This document shows positions 24,592 to 33,523 of a stretch of 53,264 bases of DNA, piece by piece. The position numbers and the translations under genes are program-made. Each line of letters begins with the position of its first letter. The stretch's first letter is position 1. This DNA comes from Phenylobacterium sp. (GTDB lineage: Bacteria > Pseudomonadota > Alphaproteobacteria > Caulobacterales > Caulobacteraceae), in assembly GCF_004297125.1 (NCBI RefSeq), contig NZ_SCVD01000011.1, forward strand, positions 65,286 to 118,549. The letters are read 5' to 3'. Under the pieces are notes generated by a model that worked only from the letters and a program-made list of their open reading frames with translations, did no database searches and was not told the DNA's origin.

Positions 24592-25517
24592 CTAACAGCC
24601 TGATCAAGGTCGAAGACATCGCCTTCGTGCGCTTCCGGGCGCCGGACCTGCGGGAGATGGATGGCTTCCTGCGGGACTTCGGCTTTCCCGAACGGCGGGT
24701 GGAGGGCGGCCGCCTCTATGCTCGCGGAGCCGGGCATGCGGCCTTCCTGCACGTGACCGAGCCGGGCGAGGCCGGCTTTGCCGGCGTGGGCCTGCGGGCG
24801 GCGTCGGTGGACGACTTGCATATCCTGGCGCGGGCTGAGGGCGCCGAGGTCCGGCCGCTCGACGCCCCGGGCGGCGGCTTCGTGGTCACCCTGGCCGATC
24901 CCGACGGCCACGTCGTGGAGGTGACGGCCGGCCAGGCGCCGGCGCCGGAACTGGCCCTGCCGCAGCGGCCGCCGTGGAACGCCGCCGCCGACCGGCCCCG
25001 GCGGCGGCAGACGAAGCGGACGGGCGAGGGCGCGCACGTCGTGCGCCTGGGCCACTGTGTGCTCAACATCTCGAATTTCCGCGCCTCCGAGAGCTGGTGG
25101 AAGGCCCGCTTCGGCTTCATCACCTCGGACGAGATCGCGATCACGCCGGAGTTCTCGGTGGGCGCCTTCCTGCGCTGCGACCGAGGCGATGTCCCGACCG
25201 ACCACCACACCCTGTTTCTGGTGCAGTCGCCGAAGGGGCCGGGCTTCAACCATGCCGCGTTCGAGGTCGCCGACTTGGACGACCTGATGGCCGGCCACGA
25301 CCGCCTGAAGGCCGCGGGCCGCACCCAGGAGTGGGGCGTGGGACGGCATATCCTGGGCAGCCAGGTTTTCGACTACTGGCGCGACCCCTGGGGCCACACG
25401 CTGGAACACTGGACCGACGGCGACCTGTTCACCGCGGCAGATCCCTCGAATACCGCCACCTTGCAGGACCTGATGGCCGTGCAGTGGGGCCCGCCCCCGC
25501 CGCCGACCATGGGCTGA
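24585..25517 (+). CDS. Extradiol ring-cleavage dioxygenase (type I, VOC fold)
   Basis: 310 residues in two VOC modules. The C-terminal module carries the 2-His-1-Glu iron site as H157 (LGHCVLN), H223 (FNHAAFEV) and E274 (HTLEHWTDGD), as in BphC-type enzymes. It would open a catechol-like ring next to the hydroxyls. The ATG at 24585 lies inside an operator and has no clear ribosome site, so the mRNA may be leaderless or the start may be slightly downstream. First gene of an operon with the FAH hydrolase and the hydroxylase. The catechol substrate is unknown. Confidence 0.84.
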   Translation: MVTNSLIKVEDIAFVRFRAPDLREMDGFLRDFGFPERRVEGGRLYARGAGHAAFLHVTEPGEAGFAGVGLRAASVDDLHILARAEGAEVRPLDAPGGGFVVTLADPDGHVVEVTAGQAPAPELALPQRPPWNAAADRPRRRQTKRTGEGAHVVRLGHCVLNISNFRASESWWKARFGFITSDEIAITPEFSVGAFLRCDRGDVPTDHHTLFLVQSPKGPGFNHAAFEVADLDDLMAGHDRLKAAGRTQEWGVGRHILGSQVFDYWRDPWGHTLEHWTDGDLFTAADPSNTATLQDLMAVQWGPPPPPTMG

Positions 25518-25541
25518 TCGAGCAGAAGCAGAACCCCTTCC

Positions 25542-26414
25542 ATGAAACTCGCGACCTTCACCGCCGGCGGGCCGCCGGAACTCGGCCTCGTGCAGACCGG
25601 CGACGCCGGCGCCGACCGCATCGTCTCGATCTCGCGCGCGGCGCCGCAGCTCGCGGCGGACATGATCGAACTGATCGCCGCCTGGCCGACGGCCCAGCGC
25701 GAGGTGCGCGCCATCGGCGAGCTCGGCGATCATGCGCTGGGCCTATGCGAGGTGCGCCTGCTCGCCCCGGTGACGCGGCCGGGGAAGATCTTCGCCATCG
25801 GTCTAAATTACGCCGACCACATCGCCGAGAGCGGCGTGGCGGCCCCCGAACACCAGGTCTGGTTCGCCAAGGCCGCGACCGCCGCCAACGGCCCCTTCGA
25901 CCCCATCGCGATCCCGCCGGGCGGCTACGTCGACTACGAGGCCGAGATGGTGGCGGTGGTGGGCGTCGGAGGACGCAACATCGACCGCGACGCCGCGGCC
26001 GATGCGGTGTTCGGCTACTGTGTCGGCAACGACGCGACGGAGCGAGCCTGGCAGCATCGCACGCCGCAGTGGACCCTGGGCAAGTCGTTCGACACCCACG
26101 CGCCCTTCGGCCCCTGGATCACCACGGCCGATGAGGCCGGCGATCCCCACGCCCTGGCGATCCGCGGCCTGGTGAACGGCGAGATGCGTCAGGAGTCGAA
26201 CACGCGCCATCTGGTTTTCGACGTCTGGGACCAGGTGACCCATCTCAGCCAGGCGATGACCCTGGAGCCCGGCGACCTGATCTTCACCGGAACCCCCGGC
26301 GGGGTCGGGGCGGCGATGAAGCCGCCGAGGTTCCTGAAGGACGGCGACCGGGTGCGCATCGAGATCGAGGGACTCGGCGCCATCGAGAACCCCTGCGCGC
26401 AGGACGCAGCGTGA
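25542..26414 (+). CDS. Fumarylacetoacetate hydrolase-family protein
   Basis: 290 residues. FAH-fold signatures: KIFAIGLNYADHIAESG, the metal motif DYEAEMVAVVG (Glu-x-Glu), GNDATERAWQ, GKSFDTHAPFGPW and IFTGTPGGVG. These enzymes hydrolyse, hydrate or decarboxylate ring-cleavage products. It follows the extradiol dioxygenase by 24 bp and overlaps the hydroxylase gene, so it probably processes the meta-cleavage product. Which reaction it performs cannot be decided here. Confidence 0.88.
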   Translation: MKLATFTAGGPPELGLVQTGDAGADRIVSISRAAPQLAADMIELIAAWPTAQREVRAIGELGDHALGLCEVRLLAPVTRPGKIFAIGLNYADHIAESGVAAPEHQVWFAKAATAANGPFDPIAIPPGGYVDYEAEMVAVVGVGGRNIDRDAAADAVFGYCVGNDATERAWQHRTPQWTLGKSFDTHAPFGPWITTADEAGDPHALAIRGLVNGEMRQESNTRHLVFDVWDQVTHLSQAMTLEPGDLIFTGTPGGVGAAMKPPRFLKDGDRVRIEIEGLGAIENPCAQDAA

Positions 26415-27871
26415 TGGACATCGATGTCCTGATCGTGGGCCTGGGGCCGGTGGGAGCGACCCTGGCCTGCCTGCTTGGGGACCTGGGCGTGAAGACTCTG
26501 GTGGTGGAGAAGGAGGCGCAGGTCTATCCGCTGCCCCGCGCCGCCCACTTCGACCACGAGGCCATGCGCTTGTTCCAGCAGCTGGGCATCGCCGAGGCCG
26601 TCGGCCGCCACGCGCGCCCGGCCCCGGCCTACGAGTTCCGCGCCGACGACGGCCGCCTGCTGATGCGCTTCGACGCGCCGGCGGCGATGGCCTCGTCGGG
26701 CTGGCAGGCCAGTTACATGTTCCACCAGCCGGGCCTGGAAAGCGCCCTGCGGACGAAGCTGGCCGGGGCGCGTTCGGTCGAGGTGCGGACCGGCTGGCGC
26801 TTTGCGGGCTACGAGCCGGATGGCGACGGTGTCCTGGTGAGGATCGAGGGGCCTGAGACGGCCGAGGTGGTCCGCGCCCGATGGCTGGTGGGCTGCGACG
26901 GCGCGGCCAGCGCGGTCCGCGCTGCCATGGGTGGCCAGCTTTTCGACTACGGCTTCGACGAGCCCTGGCTGGTGGTCGACGCCAAGGTGGACGAGTACGC
27001 CCGCGTGCCCGACGTCAACCTGCAGGTCTGCGATCCCGAGCGGCCGACCACCTGCGTCCTGATGGGACCGGGCCGGCGCCGCTGGGAGTTCATGCTGCGC
27101 CCGGGCGAGGACCCGAACGCGGCCCTGACCGACGCCTTCATCCAGCCGCTGATCGCGCCGTGGGACTGCGGCCCCGTCGAGATCGAGCGGCGCGCGGTCT
27201 ACCGCTTCCACGGGCTGGTGGCCACGCGCTGGCGGGCCGATCGGGTGCTGCTGGCGGGGGACGCCGCGCACCAGATGCCGCCCTTCGCCGGGCAGGGCAT
27301 GTGCTCGGGCCTGCGCGACGCGACCAACCTGGCCTGGAAGCTGACCGCGGCGCTGGGCGGCGCGGACCCCGCGTGGCTGGACACCTACCAGGCCGAGCGC
27401 GAGCCCCATGTGCGGGCCTATATCGAGCAGGCCATCGGCATGGGCCGGGTGGTCTGCACCCTAAATCCTGAGGCCGCCGCCCGGCGCGACGCCGCCATGT
27501 TGGCGTCCGGCCGTTCGCCGGCGATGCCCGACCGGCCCCCGCCCATCCTGGTGGCCGGGCACGTCGCCAAGGGCGCGCCGGCGGCGGGCAGCCTCTTCCT
27601 CCAGACCTGGGCGGACGGCCGCGGACTGGACGACGTACTGGGGCCAGGCGCCTGGCTGATCGCGCGCGATCCCGTCCGGCCGGTTCCGGGCCTGACCGCC
27701 GTCAGCCTGGCCGACCCGCGGCTGGCGGGACACCGCGCCGCGCTCGCCGCCTGGCTGGAGCGCCACGGGGCGTCGGCCGTCCTGGTGCGGCCCGACCGCT
27801 ATGTCTTCGGCGCGGGGGATCCGGCCGAACTGGCCACAGCCTGGGCCGCGCCGTTCCTTGTCTCCGCCTGA
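26414..27871 (+). CDS. FAD-dependent aromatic hydroxylase (MhpA-like)
   Basis: 485 residues of class A flavin monooxygenase: GxGxxG-type DVLIVGLGPVGATLACLLG, the DG motif WLVGCDGAASAVRAAMG, the GD motif RVLLAGDAAHQMPPFAGQG and a thioredoxin-like C-terminal domain (PGAWLIARDPVRPVPGL). It resembles 3-(3-hydroxyphenyl)propionate hydroxylase and would add a hydroxyl ortho to a phenol, giving the catechol for the dioxygenase upstream. The ATG at 26414 overlaps the previous stop (TGATG); GTG at 26411 is also possible. Confidence 0.86.
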   Translation: MDIDVLIVGLGPVGATLACLLGDLGVKTLVVEKEAQVYPLPRAAHFDHEAMRLFQQLGIAEAVGRHARPAPAYEFRADDGRLLMRFDAPAAMASSGWQASYMFHQPGLESALRTKLAGARSVEVRTGWRFAGYEPDGDGVLVRIEGPETAEVVRARWLVGCDGAASAVRAAMGGQLFDYGFDEPWLVVDAKVDEYARVPDVNLQVCDPERPTTCVLMGPGRRRWEFMLRPGEDPNAALTDAFIQPLIAPWDCGPVEIERRAVYRFHGLVATRWRADRVLLAGDAAHQMPPFAGQGMCSGLRDATNLAWKLTAALGGADPAWLDTYQAEREPHVRAYIEQAIGMGRVVCTLNPEAAARRDAAMLASGRSPAMPDRPPPILVAGHVAKGAPAAGSLFLQTWADGRGLDDVLGPGAWLIARDPVRPVPGLTAVSLADPRLAGHRAALAAWLERHGASAVLVRPDRYVFGAGDPAELATAWAAPFLVSA

Positions 27872-27880
27872 GGGATCCCG

Positions 27881-28015
27881 ATGCTCCGCCTGCACCACGC
27901 CCCGGGGCTGCCCGCGCTGCCCAATCTGGACGCCTTCCAGCCGCGGATGCTGGCGCGGCCGGGAATCGCGCCTACCATCGCGGAGGAATTCCGCCTGCGC
28001 GCCCAGGCGGCCTGA
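27881..28015 (+). CDS. Small ORF, 44 residues, after the hydroxylase
   Basis: An ATG 9 nt after the hydroxylase stop, preceded by GAGGG at good spacing, opens a 44-codon frame (MLRLHHAPGLPALPNLDAFQ at its start) ending at TGA 28013-28015. The third-position G+C is high, as in real genes here. No domain is recognizable. It could be a small accessory protein of the operon or the worn end of a longer gene. Confidence 0.5.
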   Translation: MLRLHHAPGLPALPNLDAFQPRMLARPGIAPTIAEEFRLRAQAA

Positions 28016-28039
28016 CACCTCCGAGTTTCCCGAGTTCCG

Positions 28040-28705
28040 ATGAGTGAACCCCAACCCGACAAGGTGATCTTGCCTGCGAAGACGGGCCGCGCGGCGCGCA
28101 CGCGCGAAGCTCTGATCCGCGCCGGCCGCGAGCTGTTCGCGGCGCGTCCCGTGGATGCGGTGGCCATTGACGACATCGTCCAGGCCGCCGAGGTGGCCAA
28201 GGGCAGCTTCTACAACCACTTCCCCGACCGCGAGGCGCTGGTGAAGGCGGTGGTCTACGAGATCCGCGAGGGGCTGGAGGCGGCGGTCGCTGCGGTGAAC
28301 GAAGGCGTGGAGGATCCGGCCCGGCGCGTGGCGCGCGCCGTCTGCGTCTACCAGCGGTACGCCGTCGACGAACCCCTGCGCGCCAAGGTGCTGGTGCGCA
28401 TCCAGAGCGGCTTTTCGCGCACCGACGAGCCGATGAACCGGGGCGGCGTCGCGGACGTCACGGCGGGCCTGGCCAGCGGCCGGTTCTCGATCGCCACGAC
28501 CGACGCCGGCGTCCTGTTCGTGATGGGCGTGTCGCAGGCGGCGCTGGCGCGGACCTGCCGGGACCCGCAGCTGGGCCCTGCCGTCAGCCTGTCGCAGCAG
28601 ATGTGTGCGCTGATCCTGCGAGGCCTGGGCGTGCCGAGCGGCGAAGCCGAGACCATCGCGGCCCAGGCGGCCGACGAACTGGTGCGGCGCGGCGGCAGCG
28701 CCTGA
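28040..28705 (+). CDS. TetR-family transcriptional regulator
   Basis: 221 residues. The TetR N-terminal HTH is clear (TREALIRAGRELFAARPVDA, then IDDIVQAAEVAKGSFYNHFP). The C-terminal ligand domain is long and helical, without a recognized subfamily mark. It follows the catabolic operon closely and is the best candidate for the TGACYAAATGGTCA operators before the dioxygenase gene; that link is inferred from position only. Confidence 0.9.
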   Translation: MSEPQPDKVILPAKTGRAARTREALIRAGRELFAARPVDAVAIDDIVQAAEVAKGSFYNHFPDREALVKAVVYEIREGLEAAVAAVNEGVEDPARRVARAVCVYQRYAVDEPLRAKVLVRIQSGFSRTDEPMNRGGVADVTAGLASGRFSIATTDAGVLFVMGVSQAALARTCRDPQLGPAVSLSQQMCALILRGLGVPSGEAETIAAQAADELVRRGGSA

Positions 28706-28730
28706 TCGCTTCCCCTTGGGACTCAAATAT

Positions 28731-28742
28731 GTAGAGTTCTAA
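28731..28742. promoter_or_regulatory. Regulon A operator, GTAGAGTTCTAA
   Basis: Matches the shared palindrome TTAGANNTCTAA at 9 of 10 defined positions. It ends 18 nt before the ATG of the first DUF3237 gene, where it would overlap the promoter or start site. Other copies: 30572, 41045, 41863, 48085 and 51316. Confidence 0.6.
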
Positions 28743-28760
28743 GGAAAATGAGGGGAAGCG

Positions 28761-29249
28761 ATGACGGACACGCTGAAGGCCCGGCTGCTGTGCGCGGTCG
28801 ACATCCGGCTGGACGACGACGCCCCCATTCCACTGGGCAAGTCGCCCTGGCGTAACCGCCGGGTCAGCTACATCTCTGGCGGGGTGGTCGAGGGCGAGCG
28901 GCTGCGCGGCGAGGTCATGGCCGGCGGAGGCGACTGGTCCGAGCTGGGGCAGGGGGCCGACGGCGCGGCGCTGACCCTGGTGGACGTGCGCTCGCTCTGG
29001 AGGACCCACGACGGGGCGATCATCGATGTCCGCTACGGCGGCCGGCTGGTGATCCCGCAGGCGGTGCTGGGCGACTTCCGCGACCCGGCCAAGGTCGAGG
29101 GCCTGAGCGAGGACGCCTACTACTTCCGCATCCAGCCCATCTTCGAGACCGCCGACGCGCGCTACGGCTGGCTGAACGCGCTGGTGGCTGTCGGCTACGG
29201 CAGGCGCACCGCCAAGGGCGTCCGCTACCGGATCTTCGGCCTTGAGTAG
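28761..29249 (+). CDS. DUF3237 protein, paralog 1
   Basis: 162 residues of the DUF3237 beta-barrel family, with GKSPWRNRRVSYISGG, GGGDWSELGQGADGAALT and a C-terminal FRIQPIFETADARYGWLNAL. The function is not established; members occur in aromatic and terpenoid catabolic clusters. GAGGGG precedes the ATG. The last 8 nt overlap the MFS transporter gene. A paralog at 50797-51312 shares the SPWRNRRV and FETADxRYxWLN segments and also has the same operator. Confidence 0.85.
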   Translation: MTDTLKARLLCAVDIRLDDDAPIPLGKSPWRNRRVSYISGGVVEGERLRGEVMAGGGDWSELGQGADGAALTLVDVRSLWRTHDGAIIDVRYGGRLVIPQAVLGDFRDPAKVEGLSEDAYYFRIQPIFETADARYGWLNALVAVGYGRRTAKGVRYRIFGLE

Positions 29250-30567
29250 CCCAAGCGCGAAGAGGGGGGGGCGTTCGGGCGCCTACGCCTGGTATGTCGT
29301 GGCGGTCCTGCTGCTGGCCTACACGCTCTCGTTCATCGACCGGATGATCCTCAGCCTGCTGGTCGGGCCGATCCGGGCCGACCTCGGCATCTCCGACACC
29401 CAGATGAGCCTGCTCATGGGGTTCGCCTTCGCGATCTTCTACAGCGTGCTGGGCATTCCGCTGGGCTGGCTGGCCGATCGGGGCAGCCGGCGCGGGCTGA
29501 TGGTCGCGGGCGTCGCCGCCTGGAGCCTGATGACTGCGGTCTGCGGCCTGACCCGCAGCTATGTGGGCCTGTTCCTGGCGCGGATCGGCGTCGGCGTGGG
29601 CGAGGCGACCCTGTCGCCGGCCGCCTATTCGCTGCTGGGCGACTATTTTCCGCGCGAGAAGCTGGGCCGCGCCATGGCGGTCTATTCCATCGGCGTTCCG
29701 CTGGGCTCGGGCATCGCCCTGGTGGCCGGGGCGTTGGTGGTGAAGTTCGTGACCGAGGGACCGCCGCTGATCGTGCCGATGCTGGGGGCGATGGAGCCGT
29801 GGCGGCTGACCTTCGTGGTCATCGGCCTGCCGGGCCTGCTGGTGGCCCTGCTGATCGCGCTGACGGTGCGCGAGCCGGAGCGCAAGGGCGGCAAGCAGGG
29901 CCTGGCGAAGGGCGAGTTCACCGCCTTCCTGCGGACCCACCCGGCGGCGCTGGCCGCGCACATGGGCGGGATGTCGATGATCACGCTGGTGATGTACGGC
30001 GCCATGGCCTGGATCCCACAGTTCCTGCACCGGACTTACGCCATGCCGATCCCGGAGGCGGGCCTGTGGTTCGGCGCGGCGACCGCGATCTGCGGCGCGG
30101 CCGGGCTGATGCTGGGCGGCTGGATGGCGGACCGGCTGTACCGCCGGGGCTTCAAGGACGCGCATCTGCGGGTGATCCGCCTGAACGCGGGCGTGCTGCT
30201 GGTCACCCTGACCGGCATGGCGCTGGCGCCCACGGCGGGGATCGCGCTGGTCCTGATGATCCTGACCATGCTGCTGGGCACGATCCACGGCGGGGTGGCC
30301 GGGGCGGCGCTCCAGATGGTGAGCCCGAACCGCCTGAGGGCGCGGATCGTGGCGCTCTACTTCCTGGTCGCCAACCTGATCGGCCTGGGCTGCGGCCCGA
30401 CCGCCATGGCGCTGGTGACCGACCGGGTGTTCGGCGACGACGCGGCGCTGCGCTACGCCATCGCCGTCGTCACGGCGCTGGCCATGCCGGTCTCGATCCT
30501 GATCCTCAGCCTGGGCCTCAAGCCCTTCGCCCGGGCCGTTCGCGAAGCGGAAGCGACCGTCGCATAA
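29242..30567 (+). CDS. MFS transporter, paralog 1
   Basis: 441 residues, 12 membrane segments, with the MFS signature GIPLGWLADRGSRRGLMVAG after TM2 and GVGVGEATLSPAAYSLLGDY in TM4, as in the spinster-like/aromatic acid group. It starts with TTG overlapping the DUF3237 stop. Codons 8-10 contain a run of eight G (29264-29271), which could slip and shift frame right after the start. It likely imports the regulon's substrate across the inner membrane. Confidence 0.86.
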   Translation: MSSPSAKRGGRSGAYAWYVVAVLLLAYTLSFIDRMILSLLVGPIRADLGISDTQMSLLMGFAFAIFYSVLGIPLGWLADRGSRRGLMVAGVAAWSLMTAVCGLTRSYVGLFLARIGVGVGEATLSPAAYSLLGDYFPREKLGRAMAVYSIGVPLGSGIALVAGALVVKFVTEGPPLIVPMLGAMEPWRLTFVVIGLPGLLVALLIALTVREPERKGGKQGLAKGEFTAFLRTHPAALAAHMGGMSMITLVMYGAMAWIPQFLHRTYAMPIPEAGLWFGAATAICGAAGLMLGGWMADRLYRRGFKDAHLRVIRLNAGVLLVTLTGMALAPTAGIALVLMILTMLLGTIHGGVAGAALQMVSPNRLRARIVALYFLVANLIGLGCGPTAMALVTDRVFGDDAALRYAIAVVTALAMPVSILILSLGLKPFARAVREAEATVA

Positions 30568-30571
30568 ATAC

Positions 30572-30583
30572 TTAGCAATCTAT
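30572..30583. promoter_or_regulatory. Regulon A operator, TTAGCAATCTAT
   Basis: Eight of 10 matches to TTAGANNTCTAA, and very like the SlyA consensus TTAGCAAGCTAA. The flanking bases 30566-30591 closely match the reverse complement of 48079-48104, the site before the Rieske gene. It lies 61 nt before the TonB receptor ATG. Confidence 0.62.
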
Positions 30584-30644
30584 CGAATTTGATGTAGCGT
30601 CCCGTCAAGGACTCGCCTTGAGACGAGCAGACGGGGAGGTCGCG

Positions 30645-32819
30645 ATGTTGAATTCACTGAGGTATGGCGTCTCGTGGGCGGCGCTGGGCGCGGCTCTGAT
30701 GGCGGGGGGACAGGCTGCGGCACAGGCCCGGCCCAACGACGTCGAGGAGGTCGTGGTCACGGCCCAGCGCGTCGAGGAGAACATCCAGCAGGTGCCAATC
30801 GCGGTCAGCGCCTATTCCAGCGCGATGCTGGAGCGGCAGTCGATCGAGACGGTCCAGGACATCGCCACCCGCACCCCCGGCTTCAGCGCCGGCGCCGTCG
30901 ACCCGATCCAGACCAATTTCGCCATCCGCGGCATCGGCTCGGCCTTCGGGATCAGCCAGAACGCCGGCGGTGACGCCTCAGTGGTCGTCTTCGTCGACGG
31001 GGTCTACGCCGGCCGCGGCGGCACGCCCGACATCGACGCGCTGAACCTGGAGCGTGTCGAGGTGCTGCGCGGGCCGCAGGGCACGCTGTTCGGCAAGAAC
31101 GCCGTGGGCGGCCTGATCCAGTTCGTCAGCCGCAAGCCGTCGGCCGACCCGTCGTTCCGCATCGAGGGCCAGTACGGCAACTACGACCGCCGCCAGCTCA
31201 ACGCCCGCGGTAACCTGCCGATCAATGACAAGCTGTTCGTGTCGGTGGGTGGCTCGATCAAGCTGCGCGACGGCTACGAGTTCAACGAGACCACCGGCCA
31301 CGACGTCAACGACCAGGACCTGAAGACGGCCACCGTGGCGGTGCGCTTCCTGCCCAGCGACGATCTGGATATCGTGCTGGCCGCCGACTTCACCGACCAG
31401 GACCAGCGGGGCAATCCGCGCCACAACATCTGCGACGCCACCTTCCAGGCGGGCATCCATTGCGTCGGCGTGAACCCCGACCCGCGGGTGGTGAACGCCT
31501 ATACCGACGGCTACCTGCGCCGCTGGCTCAGGACCTATCGCGGCGAGGTGAACTGGACGACGCCGTTCGGGGTGCTGACCTCGATCACCGCCCTACGCGA
31601 CGTGACGCTCAACTTCCGCACGCCGTTCTTCTCCAACCCGGTGAACCCGCCGGCCCAGATCGAGTCCACCGAGACCGATCACGAGAACAACAGCCAGTTC
31701 AGCCAGGAGCTGCGCCTGTCGTTCGACGCCCTGGAAGGCCGGCTGAAGGGGCAGGTGGGCGCCTACTACCTGCACGAGGACAACGAGCGGATCGAGGATC
31801 TGCGGCAGGATTTCCCGGCGCCGGCCCAGACCGGGATCGCCACCTATCCGCAGGAGGTCACCGGCAAGAGCTACGCCCTGTTCGGCCAGTTCAGCTATGC
31901 GATCACCGACCAGCTCACCGCCACGGCGGGCCTGCGCCAGACCTGGGAACGCAAGAGCGGCCACTTCATCGGCCGCAAGGTTTCCGGCCCCGGCCTGCCG
32001 CCGCCGCTGGCCGCCAACTACGACGTGACCGGCTCCAAGAAGTGGAATGCGCTGACGCCGCGCTTCGCCCTGGACTACCAGGTTACGCCCGACGCCCTAG
32101 TCTACGCCTCGGCGACCCGCGGCTTCAAGAGCGGCGGCTTCCAGGGCATCGCCGGCTCCGGTCCCAGCCAGGCCACACCGTACGATCCGGAATTCGCCTG
32201 GAGCTACGAGACGGGCTTCAAGACCCAGTGGTGGGAACGGCGCCTGCGCCTCAACGGGTCGATCTTCCAGACCAACTACAAGGACCTGCAGGTCTCTCAG
32301 CTCGTGCCGCTGTGCTGCGTGGTGGTGGGCAACGCCGCGACGGCCAAGATCAAGGGCGCCGAGGTCGAGTTCATGATCCAGCCGGTGGCGGGCCTGCAGA
32401 TCGACGGCAGCTACGCGCGGCTCAACGCCGAGTTCACCAGCTTCGCCAACGGCGCCACCGCCAACTTCACCGGTAACGACCTGCCGCGCTCGCCCAAGGA
32501 CAAGTTCCACCTGGGCGTCCAGTACATCGCCGACCTGGAGGGCTGGGAGGCGCTGGCCCGCGTCGACTACACCAACCAGTCGCACATGTACTTCGAGGCC
32601 TCGAACATCCCGACGCAGAAGCAGGAGGGCTACATCAACGTCGACGCGCGGGTGTCGCTGACCTCTCCAGACAAGCGCTGGCAGGTTGCGGTCTGGGGCA
32701 AGAACCTGACCGATGAGCTGGTGGCGACCTACGTCACCGCATTTGCCCCCTATCGCCAGGTGCTGGTGCCCTACGCTCCGCCGAAGACCTATGGGGTGAC
32801 CCTGGTCTGGAAGATGTAG
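30645..32819 (+). CDS. TonB-dependent outer-membrane receptor, paralog 1
   Basis: 724 residues: signal peptide (cut near AAAQARP), TonB box region DVEEVVVTAQR, plug domain (RTPGFSAGAVDPIQTNFAIR, VEVLRGPQGTLFGKNAVGGL) and a barrel ending in the aromatic-rich YGVTLVWKM. The start at 30645 has GGGAGG upstream and directly begins the signal sequence; the frame opens earlier at 30618. It imports an unknown substrate, probably an aromatic compound or conjugate given the neighbours. Under a regulon A operator. Confidence 0.93.
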   Translation: MLNSLRYGVSWAALGAALMAGGQAAAQARPNDVEEVVVTAQRVEENIQQVPIAVSAYSSAMLERQSIETVQDIATRTPGFSAGAVDPIQTNFAIRGIGSAFGISQNAGGDASVVVFVDGVYAGRGGTPDIDALNLERVEVLRGPQGTLFGKNAVGGLIQFVSRKPSADPSFRIEGQYGNYDRRQLNARGNLPINDKLFVSVGGSIKLRDGYEFNETTGHDVNDQDLKTATVAVRFLPSDDLDIVLAADFTDQDQRGNPRHNICDATFQAGIHCVGVNPDPRVVNAYTDGYLRRWLRTYRGEVNWTTPFGVLTSITALRDVTLNFRTPFFSNPVNPPAQIESTETDHENNSQFSQELRLSFDALEGRLKGQVGAYYLHEDNERIEDLRQDFPAPAQTGIATYPQEVTGKSYALFGQFSYAITDQLTATAGLRQTWERKSGHFIGRKVSGPGLPPPLAANYDVTGSKKWNALTPRFALDYQVTPDALVYASATRGFKSGGFQGIAGSGPSQATPYDPEFAWSYETGFKTQWWERRLRLNGSIFQTNYKDLQVSQLVPLCCVVVGNAATAKIKGAEVEFMIQPVAGLQIDGSYARLNAEFTSFANGATANFTGNDLPRSPKDKFHLGVQYIADLEGWEALARVDYTNQSHMYFEASNIPTQKQEGYINVDARVSLTSPDKRWQVAVWGKNLTDELVATYVTAFAPYRQVLVPYAPPKTYGVTLVWKM

Positions 32820-32825
32820 GTTTCA

Positions 32826-32855
32826 CGGCCCTTCACCCTTGCGGGAGAAGGGCCG
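32826..32855. terminator. Bidirectional terminator-like hairpin
   Basis: CGGCCCTTC (32826-32834) pairs with GAAGGGCCG (32847-32855), and the stem continues with CCC/GGG after one A-A mismatch around a TTGC tetraloop. It lies between the convergent stops of the TonB receptor and the CMD-family gene, so it can serve both. Similar hairpins recur as intergenic repeats in many proteobacteria. Confidence 0.7.
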
Positions 32856-32861
32856 CAGGGA

Positions 32862-33506
32862 CTACCGCCGCTGCGGCGCGCTCAGGAAGTCCTGGGCGTT
32901 GAAGCCTTCGGGCGCGGCGACTTCGGTGATCCGCTCCGGGACGTTGTCGAATTCCATGCGCAGCGCCCGCGTGATCACCGCATGCATCGAATAGAGCGTG
33001 GTGATGTAGGTGAACTCGAAGATCTCCTCGTCGCCCCAGAAGGTGCGGAGCTTGTCGAACACCTCCAGCGGCGTGCGGCCGTCCCCGGCGGTCAGGCAGT
33101 CGGCGTAGGCCAGCACCGCGCGCTCCTGCTCGTCGAACACGTCGGACACCGTCCAGTGGGGGATCGCGGCGATCTTCTCGTCGGAAACGCCCAGCGCGCG
33201 CAGCGACTTGCAGTGCTGGGAGAACACGAACTGGCTTTCCTTGACCCATCCGGCACGGGTCTGGCCCAGCTCGCGCAGCACCGGGTCCAGCTTGCGGTCC
33301 GGGTGGCGATAGACCGCGAAACCATCGACGGCGTGCTTGAAGATGTCCGGGGCGATGGCGAACACCGTCCACCAGTCGCCGGGCGTGCCGGTGGCGGTGC
33401 CGGGGCTGGCGACGGGATCGCGGTCGGGTCCGAAGAGGCGGTCGTAGTAGGCCTTGACGACGTCCGAGGTGACGTCGGAGCGGGGGATCTGCTTAAGGAC
33501 GGGCAT
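32862..33506 (-). CDS. Carboxymuconolactone decarboxylase/AhpD-family protein
   Basis: 214 residues of the all-helical AhpD-like fold (VKESQFVFSQHCKSLRALGV, then SDEKIAAIPHW). The redox CxxC motif of AhpD is absent: the segment reads FSQHC, with a single Cys. It is thus unlikely to be a peroxidase and may be a catabolic enzyme. AGGAG precedes the ATG. It is the last gene of a five-gene operon beginning with the MFS gene at 36866. Confidence 0.82.
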   Translation of the reverse strand: MPVLKQIPRSDVTSDVVKAYYDRLFGPDRDPVASPGTATGTPGDWWTVFAIAPDIFKHAVDGFAVYRHPDRKLDPVLRELGQTRAGWVKESQFVFSQHCKSLRALGVSDEKIAAIPHWTVSDVFDEQERAVLAYADCLTAGDGRTPLEVFDKLRTFWGDEEIFEFTYITTLYSMHAVITRALRMEFDNVPERITEVAAPEGFNAQDFLSAPQRR

Positions 33507-33523
33507 CGGGAGCTCCTTGGACG

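Noticed and set aside
24490..24600. A tRNA or riboswitch in the spacer before the dioxygenase gene
   Set aside because: No cloverleaf or conserved aptamer pattern is visible; the repeated sequence is explained by two short inverted repeats.
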